Shown one piece after another: positions 8,169 to 16,170 of a stretch of 64,000 bases of DNA (position 1 is its first letter; the number at the start of each line of letters is the position of its first letter). The position numbers were made by a program, and so were the translations under genes. Location of the stretch: contig NZ_JACHXJ010000003.1 of assembly GCF_014192015.1 (NCBI RefSeq), positions 496,001 to 560,000 of the forward strand, read 5' to 3'. Under the pieces are notes generated by a model that saw only the letters and a list, made by a program, of their open reading frames with translations, had not been told where the DNA came from and searched no databases. The stretch comes from Paenibacillus rhizosphaerae (GTDB lineage: Bacteria > Bacillota > Bacilli > Paenibacillales > Paenibacillaceae).

Positions 8169-9503
8169 TTATCCGTGCTCGATGGAATGCAGCGTCAGCA
8201 CGGCTTTGGCTACCAGGCTGTCGTCATGCTGCATTTCGATTTCGATCTTGCACGTCCGCCGGCTCGCCTCCAGCAATCGCGGCATGACGGTCACCGGATC
8301 CTCGATCTGCACCGGACGGACGAAGTACGTCGACATGTTATCCAGGACAAAATCGTTCCCCGTCATATCCTTCGCCGCCCGCAGCGCCGCCTGCGTCATC
8401 ACCGTGGTCAGGATGCCTTCCGAAATCGTGCCGAGGTCCGTTGCCATCTGCGGCGTAATAAAGCCGTGGAAAAAGAGGCGCCCCTCCTCATCCCGCTCAT
8501 CCGCAAATCCATTCCAGATCAGATGGTCGAACGTCTCGCCGAGCTGCGGCTGCTTGCGGGCGTCGCGCATGGCTTGAAGCACTTCCTTCCGCGACACGGT
8601 CGCGACCAGCTTGCGGTTGCGGTCGACGATCGGCAGAAAATCCACGCCCTCCCACATCATGAGCTGTGCCGCAGACGCGAGCGAGGTTTGCAGTCCGGCC
8701 GTGACCGGATTGCGGACCAGCAGCTTTTCAATGCTCTGCCCATCGGGCAGGTCCTTCATATCCCTCCGGTTCACGATGCCGAGCACCCGGTTCCACTCGT
8801 CGATGACCGGCAGCCGCAGCTGTCCGGTCTGGTCCGCCAGCGCCTTGCACTCCGCTACGGTGCTCGACAGCTTGAGGGCATGAATTTTGGCCCGGGTGTT
8901 GACGATGTCTTCCACGATCATAATTTTCTTTTTGATCAGCCGGTCGAAGATAGCCCGGTTGATCAACGATGCCACCGTAAACGTGTCGTGGCGCGATGAA
9001 AAAATCGGCAGGTCGAGCGCGTCGGCCAGCTCTTTAACCTCCCGGCTCGTTCCGAATCCGCCGGTGATGAGCACCCCCGCTCCCTGCTCCAGCGCCAGCG
9101 AATGCGCGTCGGCCCGGTTGCCGACGATGAGCAGGCTGCCCGCGTCGATGTAACGGGCCATGGCATCCACCTCCATGGCGCCGATGACGTATTTATGCAA
9201 ATGTTTATTGAGTCCATCCGCTCCGCCGATCATGTGGCCCTCCACAATCTCGACCACGTCGGCGAAGGTGAGCTGCTCGGAAATATTCCGCGGCTTCTTC
9301 TCGACCCGGACAGTGCCGATCCTTTCCTTGGTCACGACGATGCCCAGGTTTTCGGCGTCCTTCACCGCGCGGTAAGCGGTCCCCTCGCTAACGGACATTT
9401 CCTTCGCCAGCTTGCGGACCGAAATCTTGGTGCCAATTTTCAGCCCTTCGATATGCTGCAGCAGCTGCTCATGTTTTGTAATCGTTTCATCGCGGCCCTC
9501 CAA
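8169..9503 (-). CDS. ytoI: YtoI-type protein: winged helix, DRTGG, paired CBS and hotdog domains
   Basis: A 444-residue multidomain regulator or sensor. The N-terminus (residues about 1-75) is a winged helix with IGTKISVRKLAKEMSVSEGTAYRA. A DRTGG domain follows (ADVVEIVEGHMIGG, then GVLITGGFGTSREV). Two CBS domains lie at about 195-315, and a C-terminal hotdog/thioesterase-like domain (about 330-440) ends in VAKAVLTLHS. This architecture is that of Bacillus YtoI. CBS pairs usually bind adenine nucleotides, so nucleotide control of a DNA-binding or thioesterase activity is an inference. No ligand or target is known to me. Confidence 0.9.
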   Translation of the reverse strand: MEGRDETITKHEQLLQHIEGLKIGTKISVRKLAKEMSVSEGTAYRAVKDAENLGIVVTKERIGTVRVEKKPRNISEQLTFADVVEIVEGHMIGGADGLNKHLHKYVIGAMEVDAMARYIDAGSLLIVGNRADAHSLALEQGAGVLITGGFGTSREVKELADALDLPIFSSRHDTFTVASLINRAIFDRLIKKKIMIVEDIVNTRAKIHALKLSSTVAECKALADQTGQLRLPVIDEWNRVLGIVNRRDMKDLPDGQSIEKLLVRNPVTAGLQTSLASAAQLMMWEGVDFLPIVDRNRKLVATVSRKEVLQAMRDARKQPQLGETFDHLIWNGFADERDEEGRLFFHGFITPQMATDLGTISEGILTTVMTQAALRAAKDMTGNDFVLDNMSTYFVRPVQIEDPVTVMPRLLEASRRTCKIEIEMQHDDSLVAKAVLTLHSIEHG

Positions 9504-9529
9504 CTGTTACACCCCCACGTTTCTATCTG

Positions 9530-9549
9530 TACCATACTGTACTATTATA
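9530..9549 (-). promoter_or_regulatory. Candidate ytoI -10 element with GTACAG direct repeats
   Basis: On the reverse strand a perfect TATAAT (9544-9549) lies about 40 bases before the ytoI ATG. Just downstream are two GTACAG copies ten bases apart (AGTACAGTAT and GGTACAGATA), one helical turn, which could be an operator. A good -35 at 17 bases is not evident. Confidence 0.35.
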
Positions 9550-9576
9550 TCATGGTTGGAGCCGGAAAATAACAAC

Positions 9577-9623
9577 ACAAAAAAAGCCGCCTAACGCAAA
9601 AACTTTGCGCAAGACAGCTTTTT
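9577..9623 (-). terminator. Rho-independent terminator after the 95-residue membrane protein gene
   Basis: Read leftward, a 15-pair stem with G-T wobbles (9604-9618 against 9586-9600) and a GTT loop is followed by seven T. It starts about 10 bases after the stop codon of the gene at 9631 and separates that gene from ytoI. Confidence 0.88.
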
Positions 9624-9630
9624 ATCGCAT

Positions 9631-9918
9631 TTATACATTTTCCTGCCGCTGCTGTGTTTCCTCCGGCCATTTCAGCTGCCACTGCTGCAGCTTGGCCTTG
9701 CGGATGCGGTCCAGCGCTCTTTGCTTCTCTTCGTCCACCCCAAGCAAATAATGCAGGTGCGAGCCGATTATCAGAAAGGCAAACACGGCCCAGGCCGCTC
9801 CGAACCCGGAAGCCCAGGTCCATCCGCCGCTGAAGTTGATCCGGGGCAGAGCGTACACCAGCATCGCCAAAGCGAGAAGTAGATAAATGGAATGCTTCAG
9901 TTTGCTTCTTTTTTTCAT
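9631..9918 (-). CDS. Small two-helix membrane protein of unknown function
   Basis: The 95-residue product begins MKKRSKLKHSIYLLLALAML. It has two membrane helices (residues about 10-25 and 37-58) separated by INFSGGWTWASGFGAAW. A charged cytoplasmic tail of about 35 residues follows, rich in Glu, Lys, Arg and Gln. The positive N-terminus predicts both ends inside. AAGGAG lies 10 bases before the ATG. It has its own terminator and sits between yheA and ytoI. I do not recognise a named family. Confidence 0.7.
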   Translation of the reverse strand: MKKRSKLKHSIYLLLALAMLVYALPRINFSGGWTWASGFGAAWAVFAFLIIGSHLHYLLGVDEEKQRALDRIRKAKLQQWQLKWPEETQQRQENV

Positions 9919-10002
9919 CTCATCGCAGCTCCTTCATTTGGTAACTCTATATTTCTACTCTATGAAGGGGTCCGCGAAAATATGAGAAAAGTTTTGTCCA
10001 CT

Positions 10003-10350
10003 TTACAGGCTTTGTCCCCCATACAGATGCTGGAGGCTGTCCGAAATGATTTTATTCACGTCCTCGATGATCGTGCTGAGGCGGCGCTCCGCTTCAAACA
10101 ACCGGCGGATGTTCAGGTTCAGGCTGAGCACGTCGAAAAGCTTCTCCATCTTCTCCATCTCTTCCTGGGATGGCATATCCCCGGACATCATCCGCTGCTG
10201 AATTTCCATCTGCCGCTGGCGGAAATCCTCGAGCATTTGTTTGCTCTCCGGATCCGCTTCAATCAGGCTCATCGCCGAGCTGATCTCTTGAACCTCCGAG
10301 CTTTCCTTTAGGGCTTTGGCCAGATCGTGCGCTTTGTCATAAATGTTCAT
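10003..10350 (-). CDS. yheA: YheA, YlbF/YmcA-family protein (UPF0342)
   Basis: This 115-residue all-helical protein includes AHDLAKALKESSEVQEI, FRQRQMEIQQRMM and FEAERRLSTIIEDVNKII, typical of the YlbF/YmcA family. Family members YlbF and YmcA partner RNase Y in B. subtilis; the role of YheA itself is not established. In Bacillus yheA lies beside yheC and yheD, and the same linkage is seen here, with the yheCD-like operon starting 290 bases away on the opposite strand. AAGGAGG precedes the ATG by 12 bases. Confidence 0.88.
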   Translation of the reverse strand: MNIYDKAHDLAKALKESSEVQEISSAMSLIEADPESKQMLEDFRQRQMEIQQRMMSGDMPSQEEMEKMEKLFDVLSLNLNIRRLFEAERRLSTIIEDVNKIISDSLQHLYGGQSL

Positions 10351-10404
10351 AGGTTGTCATTTCCTCCTTAAATTTGGGCAGTAACGTCAATCGACGTGTT
10401 TTAT

Positions 10405-10491
10405 GGAAGACGGACCGCACCCGCGCGGAAGTGATTCCTGCGATAATCGCAAGGTTAGCTTCGATCACAGCTTAAAAATCCGACCGTCTCC
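10405..10491. other. Candidate structured leader between yheA and the ATP-grasp operon
   Basis: Nested complementary arms are visible. AGACGG (10408-10413) pairs with CCGTCT (10484-10489) and closes the whole element. Inside are CCGC/GCGG (10415-10418 with 10425-10428) and GTGAT/ATCAC (10431-10435 with 10464-10468). A hairpin CCTGCGA/TCGCAAGG with loop TAA (10437-10454) lies within the latter. It could be an RNA leader of the rightward operon or an element between divergent promoters. The structure was drawn by eye only. Confidence 0.35.
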
Positions 10492-10539
10492 GAAAAAATG
10501 AAGGGCTGAAATCCCGGTTTTTATAAAAGTGGGTCAATC

Positions 10540-10567
10540 ACCAAGGGATATATGTCCTCATATGATG
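10540..10567 (+). promoter_or_regulatory. Weak sigma-K-like promoter candidate for the ATP-grasp operon
   Basis: AC at 10540 is followed after 17 bases by CATATGATG at 10559. This approximates the mother-cell sigma-K pattern (AC, 16-17 bases, CATAnnnTA) with a mismatch at the last base. It lies 74 bases before the first ATP-grasp gene. The match is short and could be chance. Confidence 0.25.
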
Positions 10568-10640
10568 CATTACATGCAATATTGCAGATGCTCCTTATCT
10601 GCCCTGTAGACATCAAGTTGTTGTTGGAAGGAGATCCACG

Positions 10641-12008
10641 ATGTCCAAAAAAAAGCTTCCGGTCCAAACGTTCAGCCCGGGCATTGTGAAAGAAAACACC
10701 GTCATGCTCGGCGAGAGACTGATCAAACAGTGGAAGATTCCCACTGACCGGCCTCTGCAGCTGTCCTTTGGTTCCTTTAGACAAGAGATCACCGTTATTT
10801 CCGCAGCAAAATATTCCGGCCTACGCATCAGCGAGCCACTGGCCCGCAGAATGGGCTTAGCGTCCCGTCCCGTACTCCGAGCGGCATACAGCCCATCCAG
10901 CAAAACGCTCAGGCTGGGTCCGCTCATCAGTGTCCTGATCAGCCGGGATTATCCTGACTCGCCGGAGAAGCCGTTCGGTTCCATTTCCATGTTCTGCAGG
11001 GAACTCGTCAACGCCTGCCGCAAGCAGGGTGCATACGTATACTTCTTCACTCCGAATCACATCACCGAGAGTGCAAGCAGCATACAGGGTTGGATCTATG
11101 ACGGCGGATGGCGCCAGACAACTATGCCTATCGCAGATGTCATCAACAACCGCCTGACGACACGCAAAATGGAGAATAAACCTAGCGTACAGCATTTTAT
11201 GAAAGAAGTAAAATCCCGGTACGGGAGCCACATATTCAACGAAAAGTTTTTGGACAAAAATGAAGTGTTCGACACGCTGAAGCAGGACTCCTCCTTATCC
11301 CGGCTGATGCCGGAATCGCACCTGTTGACCGGCTATTCCATCCTGAAGAAGATGTGCAGCCAGTATCCGGTCGTGTTTCTGAAACCGGTGCGGGGCAGCC
11401 TCGGCAAAGGAATCATCCGGATCTCCAGGCAGTCCGACGGTACCTACCAAACATTGGCTACATCGGTGGGCGGCCCCAAAAAACAAAGCTATCCCAGCCT
11501 TAACAAACTGTTTACCAACATTTCCGGAAAGATGAAAAGCACCCGCTATCAAATCCAGCAAGGCTTGACGCTCATCGACCACAGCAAACGGCCCATCGAT
11601 TTCCGTGCACTTGTCCAGAAGAACGGTCTCGGCAAATGGAGCGTGACCTCCGTCGTAGCCCGGATTGCGGGCGGGAACCATTTTGTCTCGAACCTCGCCA
11701 GAGGGGGAACCCTCAGTACCGTAATGGAAGCTGTAAACCGTTGCGCCCTCCCGCCGGCTGTTAAAAGCACCGCACACGCCAAGCTGCAGCGGGCTTCGCT
11801 GGACATCGCCAAAGGCTTGGATACGCTGCTGCCCGCCCACTTCGGCGAGCTCGGCATCGACCTGGCCATGGATGCCACCGGTAAAATATGGCTGCTTGAA
11901 GTGAATTCCAAGCCTTCCAAAAACGACAATACGCCGCTCCATGAACAGAAAATAAGGCCATCCGTCAAACGCCTGCTGGAATACTGCGCCTTCTTGTCAG
12001 GGTTTTAG
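10641..12008 (+). CDS. YheD-like ATP-grasp protein, first of five (long form)
   Basis: The 455-residue product belongs to the YheC/YheD ATP-grasp family, annotated in Bacillus as endospore coat-associated. Residues 1-95 form the extra beta-rich N-terminal domain of the long (YheD) type, ending at LRLGPLISVLISRDY. The ATP-grasp part carries a glycine loop KPVRGSLGKG (248-257), DFRALVQKN (320-328), GELGIDLAMD (402-411) and the metal-binding LEVNSKP (419-425), so catalysis should be intact. ATP-grasp enzymes join a carboxylate to an amine or thiol through an acyl phosphate; the substrate here is unknown. GGAAGGAG lies seven bases before the ATG. Eleven bases separate it from the next gene. Confidence 0.9.
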   Translation: MSKKKLPVQTFSPGIVKENTVMLGERLIKQWKIPTDRPLQLSFGSFRQEITVISAAKYSGLRISEPLARRMGLASRPVLRAAYSPSSKTLRLGPLISVLISRDYPDSPEKPFGSISMFCRELVNACRKQGAYVYFFTPNHITESASSIQGWIYDGGWRQTTMPIADVINNRLTTRKMENKPSVQHFMKEVKSRYGSHIFNEKFLDKNEVFDTLKQDSSLSRLMPESHLLTGYSILKKMCSQYPVVFLKPVRGSLGKGIIRISRQSDGTYQTLATSVGGPKKQSYPSLNKLFTNISGKMKSTRYQIQQGLTLIDHSKRPIDFRALVQKNGLGKWSVTSVVARIAGGNHFVSNLARGGTLSTVMEAVNRCALPPAVKSTAHAKLQRASLDIAKGLDTLLPAHFGELGIDLAMDATGKIWLLEVNSKPSKNDNTPLHEQKIRPSVKRLLEYCAFLSGF

Positions 12009-12019
12009 GAGGTGCAGCG

Positions 12020-13141
12020 ATGAAAAAAACCACGATTGGTACCATTGGGATATTAAGCTCCTCCGCACCGGGCTCCACTCCCTTCTCGGGAGAAGGTTAC
12101 GCCCGCCGATTGGCTCTGGCCGGGAAAAAATACGGAATTCAGGTCGTCGTTTTTTGCCCAGATGGCGTGCCGAAGGGTCAGGAGAGCATCCAGGGATATA
12201 TTTTCAGCAATGGGACGTGGCACGCAGCCACGGTCCCCTTTCCGGATATCGTCTACGACCGCTGTTTTCCCCAGCGCGGCAGCGAATACCGGGCAGCGGC
12301 AAGGCTGTTGGCGGACGCTCCTACTGGGAAGAGATGGATTTTGTGGTCCCGGGGACTTCCCGGGAAAGGGCACGTCGACCAGGTGCTCCGGAAGGAGCCC
12401 GGCCTGCTGCCGTTTCTTCCCCCGACTGCCGTCTATCGCGGAAGCAGCCAATTGCTGCGCTGCTTGAGTTCATATAACGGCGAGCTGTTTATGAAGCCGA
12501 TGAGCGGATCGCAGGGAAAAAACACGCTTCGCGTCACGCGTCATGCCCTGGACGGATCTCTAACGATCCGAGGAAGGAGTGCAAGCAACCTGACATTTGT
12601 GAAGCGCTTCGACGATACGCACTGCGGCCTGGCATGGATCCGGCGGTTTACGGGGGACCGTTCGTTCCTGATTCAGCCCTTCCTGCATTTGTACAGCACA
12701 GACGGCGCCCCTTTTGACGTAAGAGTGCTGATGCAAAAAAATGAAACGGGTTCGTGGATGCATACCGGCATGGCGCTGCGCCTGGGCAACCCGGATAGCA
12801 TTACCTCAAACCTTCACGGCGGAGGAAAACCTCTGTCTGTCCTGCCTTTTCTGACCGAACAATTCGGGGCCGACCAGGCAGAACACATAAGGGATCGTCT
12901 TCATAATCTGTCGGAGAAGATTCCGCCGATTCTGGAAAGCCGTTATGGCCGGCTCGGAGAACTGGGTATCGATTACGGCATTGATACGAAAGGGAAAATC
13001 TGGCTGCTTGAAGTCAATTCCAAACCGGGGCGCACCTCCTTCCGGCACATTGGGGAACCAGGCAGCGATGTTCTCGCTACGGAAAATCCGCTCCGCTACG
13101 CCCGCTATTTATTGCTTCGACAACTTAGGAGGGTAAATTGA
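12020..13141 (+). CDS. YheC-like ATP-grasp protein, second of five (short form)
   Basis: This 373-residue short-form YheC/YheD-family ATP-grasp protein lacks the N-terminal beta domain of its upstream neighbour. A Rossmann-like start (GTIGILSSSAPGSTPFSGEG) leads to PDIVYDRC. Family motifs are KPMSGSQGKN (159-168), DVRVLMQKN (233-241), GELGIDYGID (313-322) and LEVNSKP (330-336). The glycine loop ends GKN rather than the GKG of the others. AGGAGGTGCAGCG precedes the ATG. Its stop TGA overlaps the ATG of the next gene by one base. The long-short order repeats the yheD/yheC pairing. Confidence 0.89.
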   Translation: MKKTTIGTIGILSSSAPGSTPFSGEGYARRLALAGKKYGIQVVVFCPDGVPKGQESIQGYIFSNGTWHAATVPFPDIVYDRCFPQRGSEYRAAARLLADAPTGKRWILWSRGLPGKGHVDQVLRKEPGLLPFLPPTAVYRGSSQLLRCLSSYNGELFMKPMSGSQGKNTLRVTRHALDGSLTIRGRSASNLTFVKRFDDTHCGLAWIRRFTGDRSFLIQPFLHLYSTDGAPFDVRVLMQKNETGSWMHTGMALRLGNPDSITSNLHGGGKPLSVLPFLTEQFGADQAEHIRDRLHNLSEKIPPILESRYGRLGELGIDYGIDTKGKIWLLEVNSKPGRTSFRHIGEPGSDVLATENPLRYARYLLLRQLRRVN

Positions 13142-14517
13142 TGAGTTTGACATTTTGTAATGTTCATTTTTCGCAGCAGCCCGAGAAAGTCGTCTACATT
13201 TCGAATTCGCTGATGAAAAGCCTCAAGCTGTCCGGCAAAAAGAATATTCAGCTCCGTCTGGGAAAAGACATGGTTAACGCAACCGTTAAGCCCATTAAAA
13301 AGACGGGTAAGCATCTCTTCCTCAGCTCCGGCGTCCGAAGCGGCATTCACGTTCCGAGCGCCGGCGGGGTCATGCTGAGAAACCTCCAGGAGGACGAAGT
13401 CCAGCTCGGTCCTCTGATCGGCGTGCTCTCGGATGGACCCAGCACGTCACCGTCACAGCCGTTCGCTTCCCGGACCGCCTTCATCAAACAGCTTCTCCGC
13501 GAGGGGAAAAGGAAATCGTATATTTTCGCCTTTACGCCCAGGGACATCAACTGGCAGCAGGAGACGGTCCGGGGCTATTTCCTGAACGAGAACGGCACCT
13601 TTTACCGTAAAACCGTTCCACTGCCCGATGTCGTCTACAACCGCCTCCCGAGCCGGAAAGCGGAAACCTCCTCTTCCATCAATCAGCTCAGAGAGCGGCT
13701 GACCCGCAAGAGAATCCCGTTTTTTAACTGGAGCTTCTTCAACAAATCCGACATCTACCGCCTGCTTGAAGACGACAATACCGTAAACCGGTACGTGCCC
13801 GAATCCCATATCAACCCTTCCCCGGAACGGATCAAGGATATGCTTGAAAGGCATCAGTTTCTGTACTATAAGCCTTCCGCAGGCAGTTTGGGAAAAGGCA
13901 TCTACCGTTTGACTTACCTCCCGAAAAGGGGATATTTCGCCCGTTACCGCAAGGGAGGCGGCAATGTCCTGCTCCGCTTCAGCAACTTCAACAGCTTGAT
14001 GCGGATGCTTAAATCCAGACATGGCCGTACCCTGGAAACGTATGTCATTCAGCAGGGGATCCGGCTGGTCGAAATCGACAACTGCCCGATCGACTTCCGC
14101 TTTCATATGCATAAGAATGGCAACAACAAATGGGTTGTTGTCGGTGTCGGCGCCAAAAAGGCTGGCCGCGGCAGCGTAACGACCCATCTGAAGAACGGCG
14201 GCTCTCTCCTCACACCTGAACAGGCATTGAGCCGGACCTTTGGCGACAGATCCGACGAGGTGCTGCAAAACGCCAAAAAGGTCGCCATTACCCTGGCCGA
14301 AGCGATCGAGTTCCATCACCAGCACCTCCTTGGCGAGATCGGCTTTGACCTGGGTATCGACCAAGACGAGAAAGTGTGGATGTTTGAAGCGAACGCCAAG
14401 CCGGGCCGTTCCATTTTCAGCCATCCTTCCCTCAAGGCGGAAGGCAGGGCATCCGTGGAGCATATTCTTGAACACTGCCTGTATTTGAGCAAGTTCCGCA
14501 GGAGGGATGTGGAGTGA
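13141..14517 (+). CDS. YheD-like ATP-grasp protein, third of five (long form)
   Basis: The 458-residue product repeats the long architecture: a beta-rich N-terminal domain (residues 1-95, ending VQLGPLIGVLSDGP), then ATP-grasp. Motifs are KPSAGSLGKG (244-253), DFRFHMHKN (318-326, His where the others have Gln), GEIGFDLGID (398-407) and FEANAKP (415-421). The ATG at 13141 is preferred over the TTG three bases earlier because AGGAGG lies eight bases away and the start overlaps the previous stop (TGATG). With the next gene it forms a second long-short pair, suggesting duplication of a yheD-yheC unit followed by divergence. Confidence 0.89.
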   Translation: MSLTFCNVHFSQQPEKVVYISNSLMKSLKLSGKKNIQLRLGKDMVNATVKPIKKTGKHLFLSSGVRSGIHVPSAGGVMLRNLQEDEVQLGPLIGVLSDGPSTSPSQPFASRTAFIKQLLREGKRKSYIFAFTPRDINWQQETVRGYFLNENGTFYRKTVPLPDVVYNRLPSRKAETSSSINQLRERLTRKRIPFFNWSFFNKSDIYRLLEDDNTVNRYVPESHINPSPERIKDMLERHQFLYYKPSAGSLGKGIYRLTYLPKRGYFARYRKGGGNVLLRFSNFNSLMRMLKSRHGRTLETYVIQQGIRLVEIDNCPIDFRFHMHKNGNNKWVVVGVGAKKAGRGSVTTHLKNGGSLLTPEQALSRTFGDRSDEVLQNAKKVAITLAEAIEFHHQHLLGEIGFDLGIDQDEKVWMFEANAKPGRSIFSHPSLKAEGRASVEHILEHCLYLSKFRRRDVE

Positions 14518-15626
14518 ACATCCGAAGTCATACCGACAACAAACCCGTAGTGGCCATCCTCACCATGTCGGATTCCCACGGTTATTTCCGGGGAAATCAA
14601 TCGAATTTTGAAGATATTGTCAAGACAGGACAGAAAATGGGATTTCCTGTCTATGTCGTCACAGCTAAAGATCTAAAGCTGACGGAGGATCGGATCAAGG
14701 GATTTACGCTGAATGAGGAAGAGACCTGGGAACAGCAGTATTTTCCGCTGCCCCAGGTCATCTATAACCGGATTCCGCAGCGTGAAGACGAACTCCGGCC
14801 CGCTGTGCGCCAGAAAATCAAGGAATGCATGAAACATCCATCCATTTCGCTGTTCAATCCGCACTTTTTTAACAAATGGCATCTGTTCGAGTGGCTCAGA
14901 AGCTCCAAAGCGACGGAGCATCTGGTACCGAAAACCAAGCGCTTTACAAACGTGAGCACGCTGCAGAAAATGCTTGAGCGTTATCCCTGCCTCTACCTCA
15001 AGCCGGAAAGCGGAAAAGCCGGAAAAGGCATTATGATGCTGAGATACCAGAGGGACAAACTGCTTCCTTACCGGCTCAAGGTTCAGCACCACCGGTCCAG
15101 CACCACGTACAAAACGCGGAATCTGTACCGCCTCTGGGCACGGATCAAAAGCGAAACCGGCAGCGCACGCTACATTATTCAGCAGGGCATCGAGCTCGCA
15201 TCCGTCAACAACCGGCACTTTGACCTCAGGGCACTGCTGCAAAAAAACAACAAAGGCTTATGGGGCGTCACCGGCGTCGGAGCCAGGATGGCCGGTTCGA
15301 AGAGCATTACGACCCATGTGCCGAGAGGCGGCACGATCGAGGATCCCAGCAAGCTCCTATCCGATGTATTCGGATCCGAGATGTCTGCCGTGATTCTGAA
15401 CCGTGTCCGAACGACGGCGATCATCATCGCCCGCCAGATTGAGAAGGCTTCCGGCTACGAACATGGAGAGATGTCGATGGACCTCGGGATTGACGAATTA
15501 GGAAATATCTGGTTCTTCGAGGCAAACGCCAAGCCGATGAAATTCGATGAACCGCATATCCGGAAGCGGTCTCTCAAGCGAATTTTCCAATACAGCGAGT
15601 ATCTCTCCAATCAACCTAAAATGTAA
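14514..15626 (+). CDS. YheC-like ATP-grasp protein, fourth of five (short form)
   Basis: This 370-residue short-form ATP-grasp protein starts at a GTG whose GTGA overlaps the previous stop, with AGGAGGG seven bases upstream. It begins NKPVVAILTMSDSHGYFRGN. Motifs are KPESGKAGKG (163-172), DLRALLQKN (237-245), GEMSMDLGID (318-327) and FEANAKP (335-341). The FEANAKP variant is shared with the third gene, whereas the first two use LEVNSKP, consistent with two separately evolving pairs. All metal-binding residues appear kept, so an active ligase is likely. Substrate is unknown. Confidence 0.89.
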   Translation: MNIRSHTDNKPVVAILTMSDSHGYFRGNQSNFEDIVKTGQKMGFPVYVVTAKDLKLTEDRIKGFTLNEEETWEQQYFPLPQVIYNRIPQREDELRPAVRQKIKECMKHPSISLFNPHFFNKWHLFEWLRSSKATEHLVPKTKRFTNVSTLQKMLERYPCLYLKPESGKAGKGIMMLRYQRDKLLPYRLKVQHHRSSTTYKTRNLYRLWARIKSETGSARYIIQQGIELASVNNRHFDLRALLQKNNKGLWGVTGVGARMAGSKSITTHVPRGGTIEDPSKLLSDVFGSEMSAVILNRVRTTAIIIARQIEKASGYEHGEMSMDLGIDELGNIWFFEANAKPMKFDEPHIRKRSLKRIFQYSEYLSNQPKM

Positions 15627-15648
15627 TCGCAAGGGAAGTGATGAACAG

Positions 15649-16170
15649 GTGCAGATCTTAACGATAACCCCCACCCGCGAAGATTGGCTGCGCCAGCACG
15701 CCAAAATCCTCAAATTTGTGTTTGAGCATGGCGGGAATCAGGCGGCGCGCGCGGAGTTCATTCTCCTTGCCCGATTGAAGGCGGAACAGCTCGCTGCGCC
15801 GGGAACCTCGCTTATGGCCGCAACGGTCCGGTGCGAAGACGGGGAACGTCTGGCTGGCGTCAGCTTTGTATCGGGCTACGGGACCGAGGGTTGTCTCGTC
15901 GTCGTCCATCCGCTATACCGCGGCAGAGGGGTCGGCACCTCCCTTTTAGCGTCGCAGCTGCGGCAGTTAGGCACCGTGCGATGCGAGGCTCTTCTGAGCC
16001 GGCTTCCTTTTGTTAAAATGTGCTTTCGCGCCGGGCTTCACGCCGTTGCCATCAACCAGGGGGCTGCCGGAGAGCCTGCCCTGGTCATGGAAGGGACGTG
16101 CGGAGTACCGGATGATACATCCATAACTCTGACCCAAGAAGGTGATCCCCTGTGCCGCTACCCGTGTTAG
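15649..16170 (+). CDS. GNAT-family acetyltransferase embedded in the ATP-grasp operon
   Basis: A 173-residue GNAT-type N-acyltransferase. The acetyl-CoA-binding motif A is clear: VVVHPLYRGRGVGTSLL, with R/QxxGxG at residues 91-96. The preceding strand GVSFVSGYG and the following FVKMCFRAGLHAV fit the fold. The start is taken as GTG at 15649, since AAGGGAAGTGAT lies just upstream and no ATG in frame has a site after the previous stop. Its last 19 bases overlap the next ATP-grasp gene, so the two are translationally coupled. In this setting it may acetylate or cap an amino compound made or used by the ligases; that is inference. Confidence 0.82.
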   Translation: MQILTITPTREDWLRQHAKILKFVFEHGGNQAARAEFILLARLKAEQLAAPGTSLMAATVRCEDGERLAGVSFVSGYGTEGCLVVVHPLYRGRGVGTSLLASQLRQLGTVRCEALLSRLPFVKMCFRAGLHAVAINQGAAGEPALVMEGTCGVPDDTSITLTQEGDPLCRYPC

